A stretch of DNA of 5,848 nucleotides. It comes from an uncultured Clostridium sp. Its GTDB lineage: Bacteria > Bacillota_A > Clostridia > TANB77 > CAG-508. Shown here in pieces: positions 1 to 5,836 of the stretch; the stretch's first letter is position 1, and each line of letters begins with the position of its first letter. Made by a program: the position numbers and the translations under genes. The notes under the pieces were generated by a model, which ran no database searches, was not told where the DNA came from, and saw nothing but the letters and a program-made list of their open reading frames with translations. The DNA is taken from the NCBI GenBank assembly GCA_938045355.1, contig CALIMU010000098.1, positions 1-5,848 on the forward strand, in the 5' to 3' direction.

Positions 1-44
1 AATTTAATTAATTTATCCACTTCTTTTTCATATTTAAATTTCAT
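1..44 (-). CDS. 5' end of an unidentified protein (partial, runs off the window)
   Basis: An ATG at 44-42 opens a frame that stays open to the window edge and begins MKFKYEKEVDKLIK. A good Shine-Dalgarno sequence, AAGGAG at 60-55, precedes it by 10 nt. The start lies one base after the stop codon of the small upstream ORF, and the ribosome-binding site sits inside that ORF, the compact spacing expected of one operon. The visible residues are charged and lysine-rich, with no signal peptide. Fourteen codons are too few to assign a family. The start is fairly secure; the product is unknown. Confidence 0.5.
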   Translation of the reverse strand, partial: MKFKYEKEVDKLIK

Positions 45-45
45 T

Positions 46-186
46 TTACTTATTCTCCTTTATTACTTCGTATTTTTTTAGATTTCGATTGAATATTTCT
101 AATCCTTTTTCCTCATATTTTCCTAATTGTATATCTATTGCCTTTTCTCTGGTTACCTTATTCGTTTCTTCTTTGAAAGAAATCAT
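46..186 (-). CDS. Small hypothetical protein, 46 residues
   Basis: This short frame starts with ATG at 186-184 and ends with TAA at 48-46. It encodes a charged, lysine- and glutamate-rich peptide beginning MISFKEETNK and ending EVIKENK, with no hydrophobic segment and no recognisable motif. An in-frame stop lies two codons upstream, so it is not a simple extension of the preceding gene. The start is 21 nt after the TGA of the NTPase gene, and the stop is one base before the next ATG. That packing is the main support for it being real. The Shine-Dalgarno is poor (GAAGA-like, around 200-207). It could be a genuine small operon member, a remnant of a longer gene, or a leader that couples translation to the next gene. 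Confidence 0.4.
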   Translation of the reverse strand: MISFKEETNKVTREKAIDIQLGKYEEKGLEIFNRNLKKYEVIKENK

Positions 187-207
187 TTTTTAACATCTTC
201 AGTCTTC

Positions 208-1997
208 TCACTCAAAATCCTTGTTTGTAAAATCATGTCTTTTTAATTCCCGTTTTGCCGATTCTCTTAATTCTTCAGTTTCATTTAAATTATTAGCCAA
301 AAGTTCCAATTTTTCTTTTGATTTAGGAGTATTTATTTTCCCTAGTGCATGAATACATTTTCTAGCCATTGCAAGTCCTCCTTCATATCCTTCAAATTGA
401 TGTGCCAACGCTAAATAATATACCCATTCTATTGTTTTTGGTGATGCTATATCTTCAAATGCACCTGCTATATTTTCATGATCACCATGCCAATTTCCTG
501 TTATAATTTCCTCTATACTGTCCTTAATTTCATCAAAATCTATTTTTGATGAAAAAACTAAACAAAAAACTAAATGAGAGTAATACATCATCATATCTCC
601 ATTTTTCAAAGTACAAGCTTCTTTTAATTTTTCTTTTGCAATATTAGGAACTTCTCTTCTATACCTAATTTTTTCCAATTTAAATTTTTCTAAAAATTCA
701 TCATCAGATATTTTCCAATATTCTTCTGTAAGTAACCTCTTATATCCTGGAAGTTTTTTTGTATCTATTGTAGATATTATATCTTCCATATCTCTTTTAA
801 ATATCTTCATATCAAATATTCTTGTTCTTACATACATTTCTATAAACTTAAAAAAACGATATTCTGACTTAAAATTATAATAATAATTGCTATCAAATTC
901 TTTTATATAGAATTGTTTATTATCTGAAAGTACCCTTGATGATACAAGTATCTTTCTATATTCTTCATTATTTTGTATCCCTTCAAACTTATATTTTATA
1001 ATCTTCCCTGCTTTTATTTCAAAAGATACTGCTATAGTAAATATTAGCATTGTCTGAAGTACTCTAAAACTTGTATCAGGATATGCCATATTTACTGTAT
1101 TATATATTTTTTCAAAGTCATTAAGTGCATGTTTTAAGATTCTTAAATTCCTTGTTCCACTTTTCATAAATGTATTTGTAATAATACCTGTATTTCCTCT
1201 TAAAAAACGTATAAGATCTTTATTATTTTCATATCTTAACAATATCCCATTTATAATATAGTTAAACTGTGGTGCATATTCAAATGTTTCTCCAATAAGC
1301 TTTTCTTTTATTCTTTCATAATCATTTACCTTATCAAATACCATTTCAGTTTTATCTTTAATCTTTTCTACTAAAGGTTTTTCATCTTTTTTAGTTTCTA
1401 ATAATTCACCTTGTTTATCTAATATATATGTAGAGATAAATGTTTTCATTTCTAAATTTGTATTTTTTAATTTAGTTGCAAGTTCTTTTTCATTACAGAT
1501 TATTATTGTTTTTATATAATCATGTTCTACAAACTTGTTTATATATCCGAAGTATATCTATAACATCTACATTTGCTCTTTCTAAATCATCAAAACAAAG
1601 AACCTTATCATCTGTACTAAAAAAACTACCATAATCTATTTTGTCTCCACCTTGTTTAAGGCCAAATATACTTGCCATGTCCATACTTGTTTTAGCATAT
1701 TCTGGTATTTTAGTAACATCATTTTCTCTCATAAACTTTTTTAATGATTTATCCATAAGTTGTGTTGTTTCCAAAAATATCTTTTTAGATATTTCTTCTA
1801 AATCTGATATACCATATAGTGACATATATATTGTTGTATATTTTTTTCCATTTAATGTTAAGCTTTCTATTCTTTCCTTAACCTTATTATTCCAAAAATG
1901 TGTTTTTCCGGCTTCCCCATTCACCATTTATCATTATTGCATAATCTGTATAATCTGCTCTTACATAATCTAATATACTTTCAATTAGTTCTTCCAT
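208..1997 (-). CDS. KAP-like P-loop NTPase, interrupted by two +1 frameshifts at CGGA
   Basis: Read with two +1 shifts (at 1910 and 1549) this is one 595-residue protein; without them it falls into pieces. Residues 1-29 come from the first frame, 30-149 from the second and 150-595 from the third. The joined protein has Walker A GEWGSGKT (25-32), Walker B VLCFDDLER (132-140) with the DDLER form seen in KAP-type NTPases, and a sensor-like strand IIICN (164-168). The remaining ~400 residues are helical, with no convincing transmembrane segment, and I do not recognise them. Such NTPases are cytosolic or membrane-associated ATPases, some linked to phage exclusion; that role here is inference. The ATG at 1997 follows AGGA by 5 nt. 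An in-frame TTG at 2042, also with an AGGA site, would add 15 residues (including KRKDMEELI) and overlap the CYTH gene. The tail holds an in-phase CGG at 252-250. Either it is a recoded gene, or a recent pseudogene or sequence error. Confidence 0.8.
1546..1552 (-). other. +1 frameshift site 2, CTT-CGG-A after Walker B of the NTPase
   Basis: The frame carrying Walker A and Walker B (1909-1550) reaches CTT (1552-1550) and then CGG (1549-1547). In frame it ends nine codons later at a TGA as RIYKQVCRT. Skipping the C at 1549 gives GGA and continues GYINKFVEHDYIKTIIICNE into the 446-codon third frame without interruption. The strand IIICNE, expected after Walker B in this fold, appears only in the shifted frame. 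Confidence 0.85.
1907..1913 (-). other. +1 frameshift site 1, AGC-CGG-A in Walker A of the NTPase
   Basis: On the minus strand the frame from ATG 1997 reads Gly-Glu-Trp-Gly-Ser up to AGC (1913-1911), then meets CGG (1910-1908). Continued in frame it gives RKNTFLE and loses the P-loop lysine. Skipping the C at 1910 gives GGA-AAA-ACA, which completes GEWGSGKT followed by HFWNN. The join is therefore fixed to the base by the Walker A consensus. No homopolymer of the inserted base or classical slippery heptamer is present, although a GGGGA stretch lies just upstream. Confidence 0.85.
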
Positions 1998-2031
1998 ATC
2001 TTTCCTTTTTATTATCTCTTCTTTTGTCTTA

Positions 2032-2605
2032 TTATAATCCAAGCATTAATCCTGGATATCCTTTAAATATTTGCTTGCCTACTCTTATATTAAGTTCTTC
2101 TACAATTTTCATTATATATTCAAAAGCTTTTTCTTCATCTTCATATATATTTGTTTTAAATTCTAACTCTACAAAACTTCCGAAGATTTTCTACAGTATC
2201 TATAGATATTATTATATCTTTGTACAAATATGATGTTCTATTTTTTTCTACAACTACAAGCCTTCTTACTTTTAAAACATCAAAAATCTCTTTTATAGCT
2301 TCTATATCATCAACATTTGTTTCAACTTCTCTACATTTAAATTTAGCATTTTCTCCATCTTCTTTTGCCCAATTCTTATATGTAATACTATATTTTCCTT
2401 TTTCTTCTCTTGTCCTTAACCATTCTGAAACAGGTCTTTTATCTAAAAAATTTCTATCATTTGGTGTAAAATATGTATCTTTTTGTATTTCATCTTTTTC
2501 CACCAGTTTAGCATTATTATCTTTCTCTAATTCTTGTAACCTTTTGAGTAATTCTTTACTATTTAACAATTCAAATTTTGCTTCTATCTCTATTCTTTTT
2601 TTCAT
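2032..2605 (-). CDS. CYTH-domain protein (CyaB / thiamine-triphosphatase type), with one +1 frameshift at CGGA
   Basis: CYTH enzymes bind triphosphorylated substrates in a beta-barrel tunnel with metal ions; members include class IV adenylate cyclase CyaB, thiamine triphosphatase and inorganic triphosphatase. With one +1 shift the protein is 190 residues, a usual length. It shows the signature EIEAK (ExExK, residues 6-10), DTYF (43-46), WLRTR (62-66), TYK (75-77), CREVE (91-95), EKNRTSY (120-126), SIDTVENLG (134-142) and FVELEFK (144-150), ending GYPGLMLGL. Residues 1-141 lie in the first frame; G142 and the metal-binding E146 and E148 appear only after the shift. Unshifted, it ends eight codons later as RKFCRVRI and lacks this strand. 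The gene starts 2 nt after aspS with a weak GAAGAAG site, so it is probably translationally coupled. The substrate cannot be told from sequence. Confidence 0.85.
2179..2185 (-). other. +1 frameshift site 3, CTT-CGG-A in the CYTH gene
   Basis: The CYTH frame reads Asp-Thr-Val-Glu-Asn-Leu up to CTT (2185-2183), followed by CGG (2182-2180). Skipping the C at 2182 gives GGA and continues GSFVELEFKTNIYEDEE to a TAA at 2034-2032, 49 codons further on. This reproduces the conserved CYTH strand with its two metal-binding glutamates. The heptamer CTTCGGA is identical to that at site 2. Confidence 0.85.
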
Positions 2606-2607
2606 AA

Positions 2608-4416
2608 TTAATTTTCTTCTTCATCAATTACCATTATATGTAATTCTTTTAATTGTTCTTCAGATATTTTTGATGGTGCATTTACCATTAAATCTCTTGC
2701 CTTTTTATTTTTAGGAAATGCTATTACTTCTCTTATACTTGTTTCTCCTGATAAAAGCATAACAAGTCTATCAAGTCCTGGTGCCGCTCCTGCATGTGGC
2801 ATTGCTCCATATTCAAATGCTGTATATAATGCCTTAAATTTTTCTTGCAATTCTTCTTTACTATATCCTGCTATTTTAAATACTTTTTCCATCATTTCTA
2901 TATCATAATTTCTAACTGCCCCAGATGTAACCTCAAATCCATTACATACTGCATCATATTGGTATGCTTTTATAGTTAGCGGATCTACCTTATCTATATC
3001 TTCTTTTGATATTTGTGGCATTGAGAATGGATTATGTGCAAAATCTATTTTACCTTCATCATTTAATTCATACATTGGGAAATCTACTATAAAGCAGAAT
3101 CTGAATGTATCTTTTTCTATTATATCTAGTTCTTGTCCAAGTTTTATTCTTGTTATACCTGCTATTTTTTCTGCTTTATCTTTTACACTATTTGTGATGA
3201 TAAATACAGAATGATTATTATTATCAAATTCTAATAATCTCTCTTTTGCAATATAATCCTTACTTCCTACTATTTCTTTAACATTTTCATTTTTTTCTAA
3301 TATACTATTTTTTAAGTCTTCTGTTACAAACTTAGATATACCTCCAGAGATTTCACCATTTTGTACTTTATAATAATATATTTGTTCTTCTGTTTCTTTT
3401 TTAACTTCTTCTACTATTTTATCATATTCTTTTCTTGTAAGTATTTTAGGTATAACAATACCATATATATTTTCCTTAATAATTGTAGCATCTTTTCTAA
3501 TTTCTTCCATTTCTTTTGATATATTAACATTTAAAAGTACATTTCTTAAATCTGGCTTATCTATACCAAAATATTCTAAAGAATCACTATAACTTATTCT
3601 TCTAAATCCTACATTATCTACTTTTTTATCTGTATTTTTAACAAATATATCATAAAGTAATCCTTCTATAACCTTTAAAACATCTTCTTGTTCTGCAAAA
3701 CTCATTTCAAAATCTATTTGGTAAAATTCACATGGTGATCTATCAGCTCTAGGATCTTCATCTCTAAAACATGGTGCTATTTGGTAATATTTATCAAAAC
3801 CTGACATCATAAGTAATTGTTTAAATTGTTGTGGTGCTTGTGGTAATGCATAAAATTCACCTTTGTGTAATCTACTTGGTACTAAATAGTCTCTTGCTCC
3901 TTCTGGTGATGAATTTGCAAATATTGGTGTTTGAATTTCTACAAATCCTAAACTATCCATATAATTTCTTGCATCTTTCATTATTTTTGATCTAAGTATA
4001 ATATTTTTATGTATATCACTATTTCTTAAATCTAAAAACCTATATTGTAATCTTAAATCTTCCTTGTTATTTCTGTAATCACTGTTTATTTCAAATGGAA
4101 GATTTGCCTTTGCTCTTCCTAAAACTTCTATTTCTTCCCCGTTTATTTCTATATCACCTGTTGGTATATTAGGGTTTTTATTTTCTCTTTCTACAACTTT
4201 TCCTTTTACTCTAATTGTACTTTCTGCAGGAACCTTACTATATTTTTCTATTAATTTTTCATCACGAATTACTACTTGTGTTATTCCATAATGATCACGT
4301 ATGTCTATAAATGTAAGACCTCCATAGTTTCTTATCTTTGATACAAATCCTGCTATTGTTACTTCTTCTCCTATATTCCCTATTCTAAGTTCATTACAAT
4401 TATGTGTTCTATACAT
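2608..4416 (-). CDS. aspS: Aspartyl-tRNA synthetase
   Basis: This class II aminoacyl-tRNA synthetase charges tRNA-Asp with aspartate in the cytosol. The 602-residue length is normal for bacterial AspRS. The N-terminal OB-fold that reads the anticodon covers about residues 1-105 (AGFVSKIRNYGGLTFIDIRD at 22-41). The catalytic core follows, with TPIFANSSPEGARDYLVPSR (163-182), LPQAPQQFKQ (191-200) and motif 2 FRDEDPRADRS (217-227). A bacterial insertion domain occupies roughly 285-425, and motif 3 is GAAPGLDRLVML (543-554). The forms RSP-EFYQ and TSGAVRN are those of the alphaproteobacterial/clostridial branch rather than the E. coli one. The ATG is preceded by AGGAG at good spacing. The frame is intact and holds no in-phase CGG codon; its few CGN arginines are CGT. 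Residue 229 is Cys where this branch usually has Gly. Confidence 0.97.
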   Translation of the reverse strand: MYRTHNCNELRIGNIGEEVTIAGFVSKIRNYGGLTFIDIRDHYGITQVVIRDEKLIEKYSKVPAESTIRVKGKVVERENKNPNIPTGDIEINGEEIEVLGRAKANLPFEINSDYRNNKEDLRLQYRFLDLRNSDIHKNIILRSKIMKDARNYMDSLGFVEIQTPIFANSSPEGARDYLVPSRLHKGEFYALPQAPQQFKQLLMMSGFDKYYQIAPCFRDEDPRADRSPCEFYQIDFEMSFAEQEDVLKVIEGLLYDIFVKNTDKKVDNVGFRRISYSDSLEYFGIDKPDLRNVLLNVNISKEMEEIRKDATIIKENIYGIVIPKILTRKEYDKIVEEVKKETEEQIYYYKVQNGEISGGISKFVTEDLKNSILEKNENVKEIVGSKDYIAKERLLEFDNNNHSVFIITNSVKDKAEKIAGITRIKLGQELDIIEKDTFRFCFIVDFPMYELNDEGKIDFAHNPFSMPQISKEDIDKVDPLTIKAYQYDAVCNGFEVTSGAVRNYDIEMMEKVFKIAGYSKEELQEKFKALYTAFEYGAMPHAGAAPGLDRLVMLLSGETSIREVIAFPKNKKARDLMVNAPSKISEEQLKELHIMVIDEEEN

Positions 4417-4447
4417 CTTTTTCTCCTATTTCCTATTTTTCTATTAG

Positions 4448-4476
4448 ATTATATCATAATCCTTTAATGTTATACA
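4448..4476 (-). promoter_or_regulatory. Extended -10 promoter for aspS
   Basis: In the 53-bp gap ahead of aspS the minus strand reads TATGATATAATC: a perfect TATAAT (4453-4448) with an upstream TG at 4456-4455, an extended -10. A weak -35 match, TGTATA (4476-4471), lies 17 bp upstream and overlaps the stop of the glycosylase gene. The same 12-mer occurs ahead of the glycosylase gene. Transcription of aspS from its own promoter as well as by read-through is likely. Confidence 0.55.
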
Positions 4477-5000
4477 TATTTTAATATATTTTTACTACTT
4501 TCTTCTACATATTTTTCTATTTCTTTTTTCCTATACATATATATATATGATGGATGGTATATTGTTATAACATTATATCCAAGCTCTATAATTTCCTTTT
4601 TTAAATATTTTTCAACAAGTCTACCAAGAAATACTACTACTTTAGGATTTACTATATTTAATTCATATTCAAGATTTTCAATACAGTTTTCTATTTCCAA
4701 ATTATCTGGATATCTAATCTTACCATCTTCATTTAATGGTACACATTTTACCATATTTGACCTATAACATAAAAGATTATTATTTTCTTCTAATAATCTT
4801 TCTTCTATCATTTTAATCAATTTACCACTATTAGTATTTTCTGAAAGTGGCATTTCATCTTCTTTTTCCTTTATCTTCGCAGATATTCCTAAAAACATTA
4901 TATCTGATTCTCTCATATTATTCACTAAAGGTTTTTGATTACATGATATATCACACTTATTACATTTTGTTATTTTACTCTCTTTACAATTTTTATTCAA
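4470..5000 (-). CDS. Uracil-DNA glycosylase family protein (family 4-like, iron-sulfur)
   Basis: These enzymes remove uracil from DNA to start base-excision repair. Over 176 residues there are four cysteines with the spacing of the family 4 [4Fe-4S] cluster: C13 and C16 (CNKC), C86 (MVKC) and C106 (ENCIENL), followed by the strand KVVVFLG (120-126) and motif B HPS (149-151). The usual motif A, GEAPG with its acidic residue, is replaced by LGISAK (37-42), and the PF-G-G segment by PLSENTNSGKLI (51-62). It is therefore a divergent branch whose activity and substrate are uncertain. The start is TTG at 5000, with AGGA 7 nt upstream; the first ATG, at residue 29, would remove C13 and C16, so TTG is preferred. 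The gene is intact and leads into aspS 53 bp downstream. Confidence 0.85.
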   Translation of the reverse strand: MNKNCKESKITKCNKCDISCNQKPLVNNMRESDIMFLGISAKIKEKEDEMPLSENTNSGKLIKMIEERLLEENNNLLCYRSNMVKCVPLNEDGKIRYPDNLEIENCIENLEYELNIVNPKVVVFLGRLVEKYLKKEIIELGYNVITIYHPSYIYMYRKKEIEKYVEESSKNILKYV

Positions 5001-5090
5001 TTTATATTCCTATTTCCATTACCTTATTATATATTAATATATTTAACAAACACTTTAATCTTTCATATTTCCTAAATCTAAACATATATG

Positions 5091-5099
5091 ATTATATCA
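5091..5099 (-). promoter_or_regulatory. Extended -10 promoter for the uracil-DNA glycosylase gene
   Basis: The minus strand carries TGATATAAT (5099-5091), the core of TATGATATAATC, identical to the motif ahead of aspS. The -35 region is only A/T-rich (TTAAAA near 5120-5115), so the TG extension probably compensates. The predicted start lies about 80 nt upstream of the TTG codon, leaving a leader in which I see no strong structure. Confidence 0.5.
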
Positions 5100-5130
5100 T
5101 ATTATATATATAATTTTTAATATAATATTA

Positions 5131-5165
5131 AAAAGAAGTGCATATTTAAAATACACTTCTTTTTT
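5131..5165 (-). terminator. Intrinsic terminator (bidirectional form) after the membrane protein gene
   Basis: Perfect 10-bp arms AAAAGAAGTG (5131-5140) and CACTTCTTTT (5154-5163) flank a 13-nt loop. On the minus strand the hairpin starts about 10 nt after the TAG of the membrane protein gene and ends in a run of five T. The other strand also carries a T run, so it could work in both directions, but no plus-strand gene is nearby. Confidence 0.8.
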
Positions 5166-5172
5166 CTTTATT

Positions 5173-5502
5173 CTACTTTTTTTCACTTACGATTGGCTTA
5201 TACAAAAATTTTAAAATAGCTGCCCATATTATCAACCATATAATCGAATATATATTTTTCTCTTTTGGAAATATTATAACAATTAACCCTATAAATGCAA
5301 TCCATTCTAAAATAATTCTAAACAATATAATTTTAGCATTTTGTTCTATAACATCAAACGTTTTAGTATCTGATAATGCTAAAAAAATCACATAGATCCA
5401 AAACACTCTAATATCCACTTTATATAAATACATTATACTTAATGTTATTATAACTCTTATATCATAAGCAGTAGAACCCAAAAACTTTATAGTTTTCTTC
5501 AT
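5173..5502 (-). CDS. Hypothetical four-helix membrane protein, 109 residues
   Basis: I do not recognise this family. The protein is hydrophobic, with likely membrane helices at about residues 16-28, 32-45, 57-78 and 84-101, short charged loops (SDTKTFDVIEQNAK at 44-57, PKEKN at 79-83) and a lysine-rich C-terminus. Three in-frame starts are possible: GTG 5511, ATG 5508 and ATG 5502. The Shine-Dalgarno AGGAGG at 5516-5511 overlaps the GTG and lies 2 nt from the first ATG, but sits 8 nt from ATG 5502, which I therefore choose. It is a single-gene transcription unit with its own promoter and terminator. The two inverted repeats in its leader suggest regulation by a dimeric repressor or at the RNA level. 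It may be a small transport or stress protein, but nothing visible fixes a role. Confidence 0.75.
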   Translation of the reverse strand: MKKTIKFLGSTAYDIRVIITLSIMYLYKVDIRVFWIYVIFLALSDTKTFDVIEQNAKIILFRIILEWIAFIGLIVIIFPKEKNIYSIIWLIIWAAILKFLYKPIVSEKK

Positions 5503-5510
5503 TTTCATCA

Positions 5511-5516
5511 CCTCCT
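5511..5516 (-). promoter_or_regulatory. Shine-Dalgarno site that decides the membrane protein start
   Basis: AGGAGG on the minus strand is a full-consensus ribosome-binding site. Its 8-nt distance to the ATG at 5502 selects that codon over ATG 5508 and GTG 5511, which are too close or overlapping. Confidence 0.75.
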
Positions 5517-5520
5517 TAAA

Positions 5521-5534
5521 GAGTTAATTAACTC
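5521..5534 (-). promoter_or_regulatory. Perfect 14-bp palindrome in the leader, next to the ribosome-binding site
   Basis: GAGTTAATTAACTC is a perfect inverted repeat ending 4 bp before the AGGAGG site of the membrane protein gene. It could be an operator for a dimeric regulator. In RNA it could form a short, weak stem near the ribosome-binding site. A second AAGGAG, overlapping its upstream edge (5537-5532), may be a decoy ribosome site. Confidence 0.45.
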
Positions 5535-5541
5535 CTTAATG

Positions 5542-5557
5542 TTACATGGTAATGTAA
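5542..5557 (-). promoter_or_regulatory. Inverted repeat TTACAT-4-ATGTAA at the predicted transcription start
   Basis: TTACAT (5542-5547) and ATGTAA (5552-5557) are exact inverted arms around GGTA. The repeat begins 2 bp after the -10 box, so it covers the expected +1 position. This is a classic placement for a repressor operator. I cannot name the regulator. Confidence 0.5.
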
Positions 5558-5559
5558 TT

Positions 5560-5587
5560 ATTATAACATTTTTTCATATTTTGTAAA
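5560..5587 (-). promoter_or_regulatory. Near-consensus sigma-70 type promoter for the membrane protein gene
   Basis: Minus-strand TTTACA (5587-5582) and TATAAT (5565-5560) are separated by 16 bp, with TG at 5568-5567 forming an extended -10. It is the best promoter in the window. It drives the gene starting at 5502, with a leader of about 50 nt that contains both inverted repeats. Confidence 0.8.
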
Positions 5588-5631
5588 GTGAATTTTTGAT
5601 ATAATTATATATTTTAAATTCAAAATGACAT

Positions 5632-5670
5632 AAAAAGAGAATATCTTTAAATTTAAAGATATCCTCTTTA
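5632..5670 (-). terminator. Strong intrinsic terminator after the small membrane gene
   Basis: Arms at 5652-5669 and 5634-5651 are 18 nt each and pair throughout, with one G-U wobble in the minus-strand RNA (an A-C mismatch on the other strand, which favours minus-strand use). The centre is the self-complementary TTTAAATTTAAA, so the real loop is about 4 nt. The minus strand continues as a T run. It starts a few bases after the TAA of the 53-residue gene. Confidence 0.85.
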
Positions 5671-5674
5671 CTAA

Positions 5675-5836
5675 TTATAATACAAATGCTATTAATACTG
5701 ATATTATATAGCAAATAATATTGTATATATAATTTACTTTAATCAACAATGGAACTAATATAATTCCGAAAAAAATCATAAGACCTATTTCTTTTTTAGG
5801 ATCAATAGCATTCTCATTTTTTATAATATATTCCAT
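5675..5836 (-). CDS. Small hypothetical membrane protein, 53 residues (may continue beyond the window)
   Basis: From ATG 5836 to TAA 5677-5675 the frame encodes MEYIIKNENAIDPKKEIG and then two likely membrane helices at about residues 18-36 and 38-53, ending AFVL. I do not recognise the family. No Shine-Dalgarno is visible in the 12 bases between the ATG and the window edge, and the frame stays open through them, so the true start may lie outside. The downstream hairpin terminator supports a real transcript. It contains a CGGA tetranucleotide (5768-5765) in the phase TTC-GGA, read normally as Phe-Gly, which makes it a useful control for the frameshift sites. Confidence 0.6.
   Translation of the reverse strand: MEYIIKNENAIDPKKEIGLMIFFGIILVPLLIKVNYIYNIICYIISVLIAFVL

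Noticed and set aside
208..1449. A stand-alone 413-residue protein starting at the ATG 1449
   Set aside because: The frame continues upstream through IIICNEKELATKLKNTNLE to the frameshift site at 1549. The ATG is internal, and the protein alone would lack both Walker motifs.
1520..1927. A stand-alone 135-residue protein starting MVNGEAGKTHFW
   Set aside because: Its start is an artefact of the extra C. It is the middle section of the P-loop NTPase, joined on both sides by +1 shifts.
1546..2185. Reassignment of CGG to another amino acid (known in some bacteria as Trp or Gln)
   Set aside because: Changing the amino acid would not restore the frame. All three sites need one base removed, so only frameshifting, quadruplet decoding or an error fits.
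1546..2185. Classical -1 slippery heptamers or poly-A slippage as the cause of the frame changes
   Set aside because: The required shift is +1 and there is no A or T homopolymer or X-XXY-YYZ heptamer at the three sites.
1641..2714. Several plus-strand open frames of 110-164 codons
   Set aside because: They lie opposite the NTPase, CYTH and aspS genes, lack ribosome-binding sites, and encode the Ser/Leu/Phe-rich sequence typical of antisense shadows of AT-rich genes.
5002..5085. Minus-strand 27-codon ORF starting MFRFRKYERL in the leader of the glycosylase gene
   Set aside because: It has no ribosome-binding site, begins almost at the -10 box, and nothing indicates translation. A leader peptide cannot be excluded but is not supported.
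4847..5113. Plus-strand open frame of 88 codons rich in Tyr, Ile and Leu
   Set aside because: It is a shadow of the glycosylase gene and the AT-rich leader, with low-complexity composition and no family resemblance.
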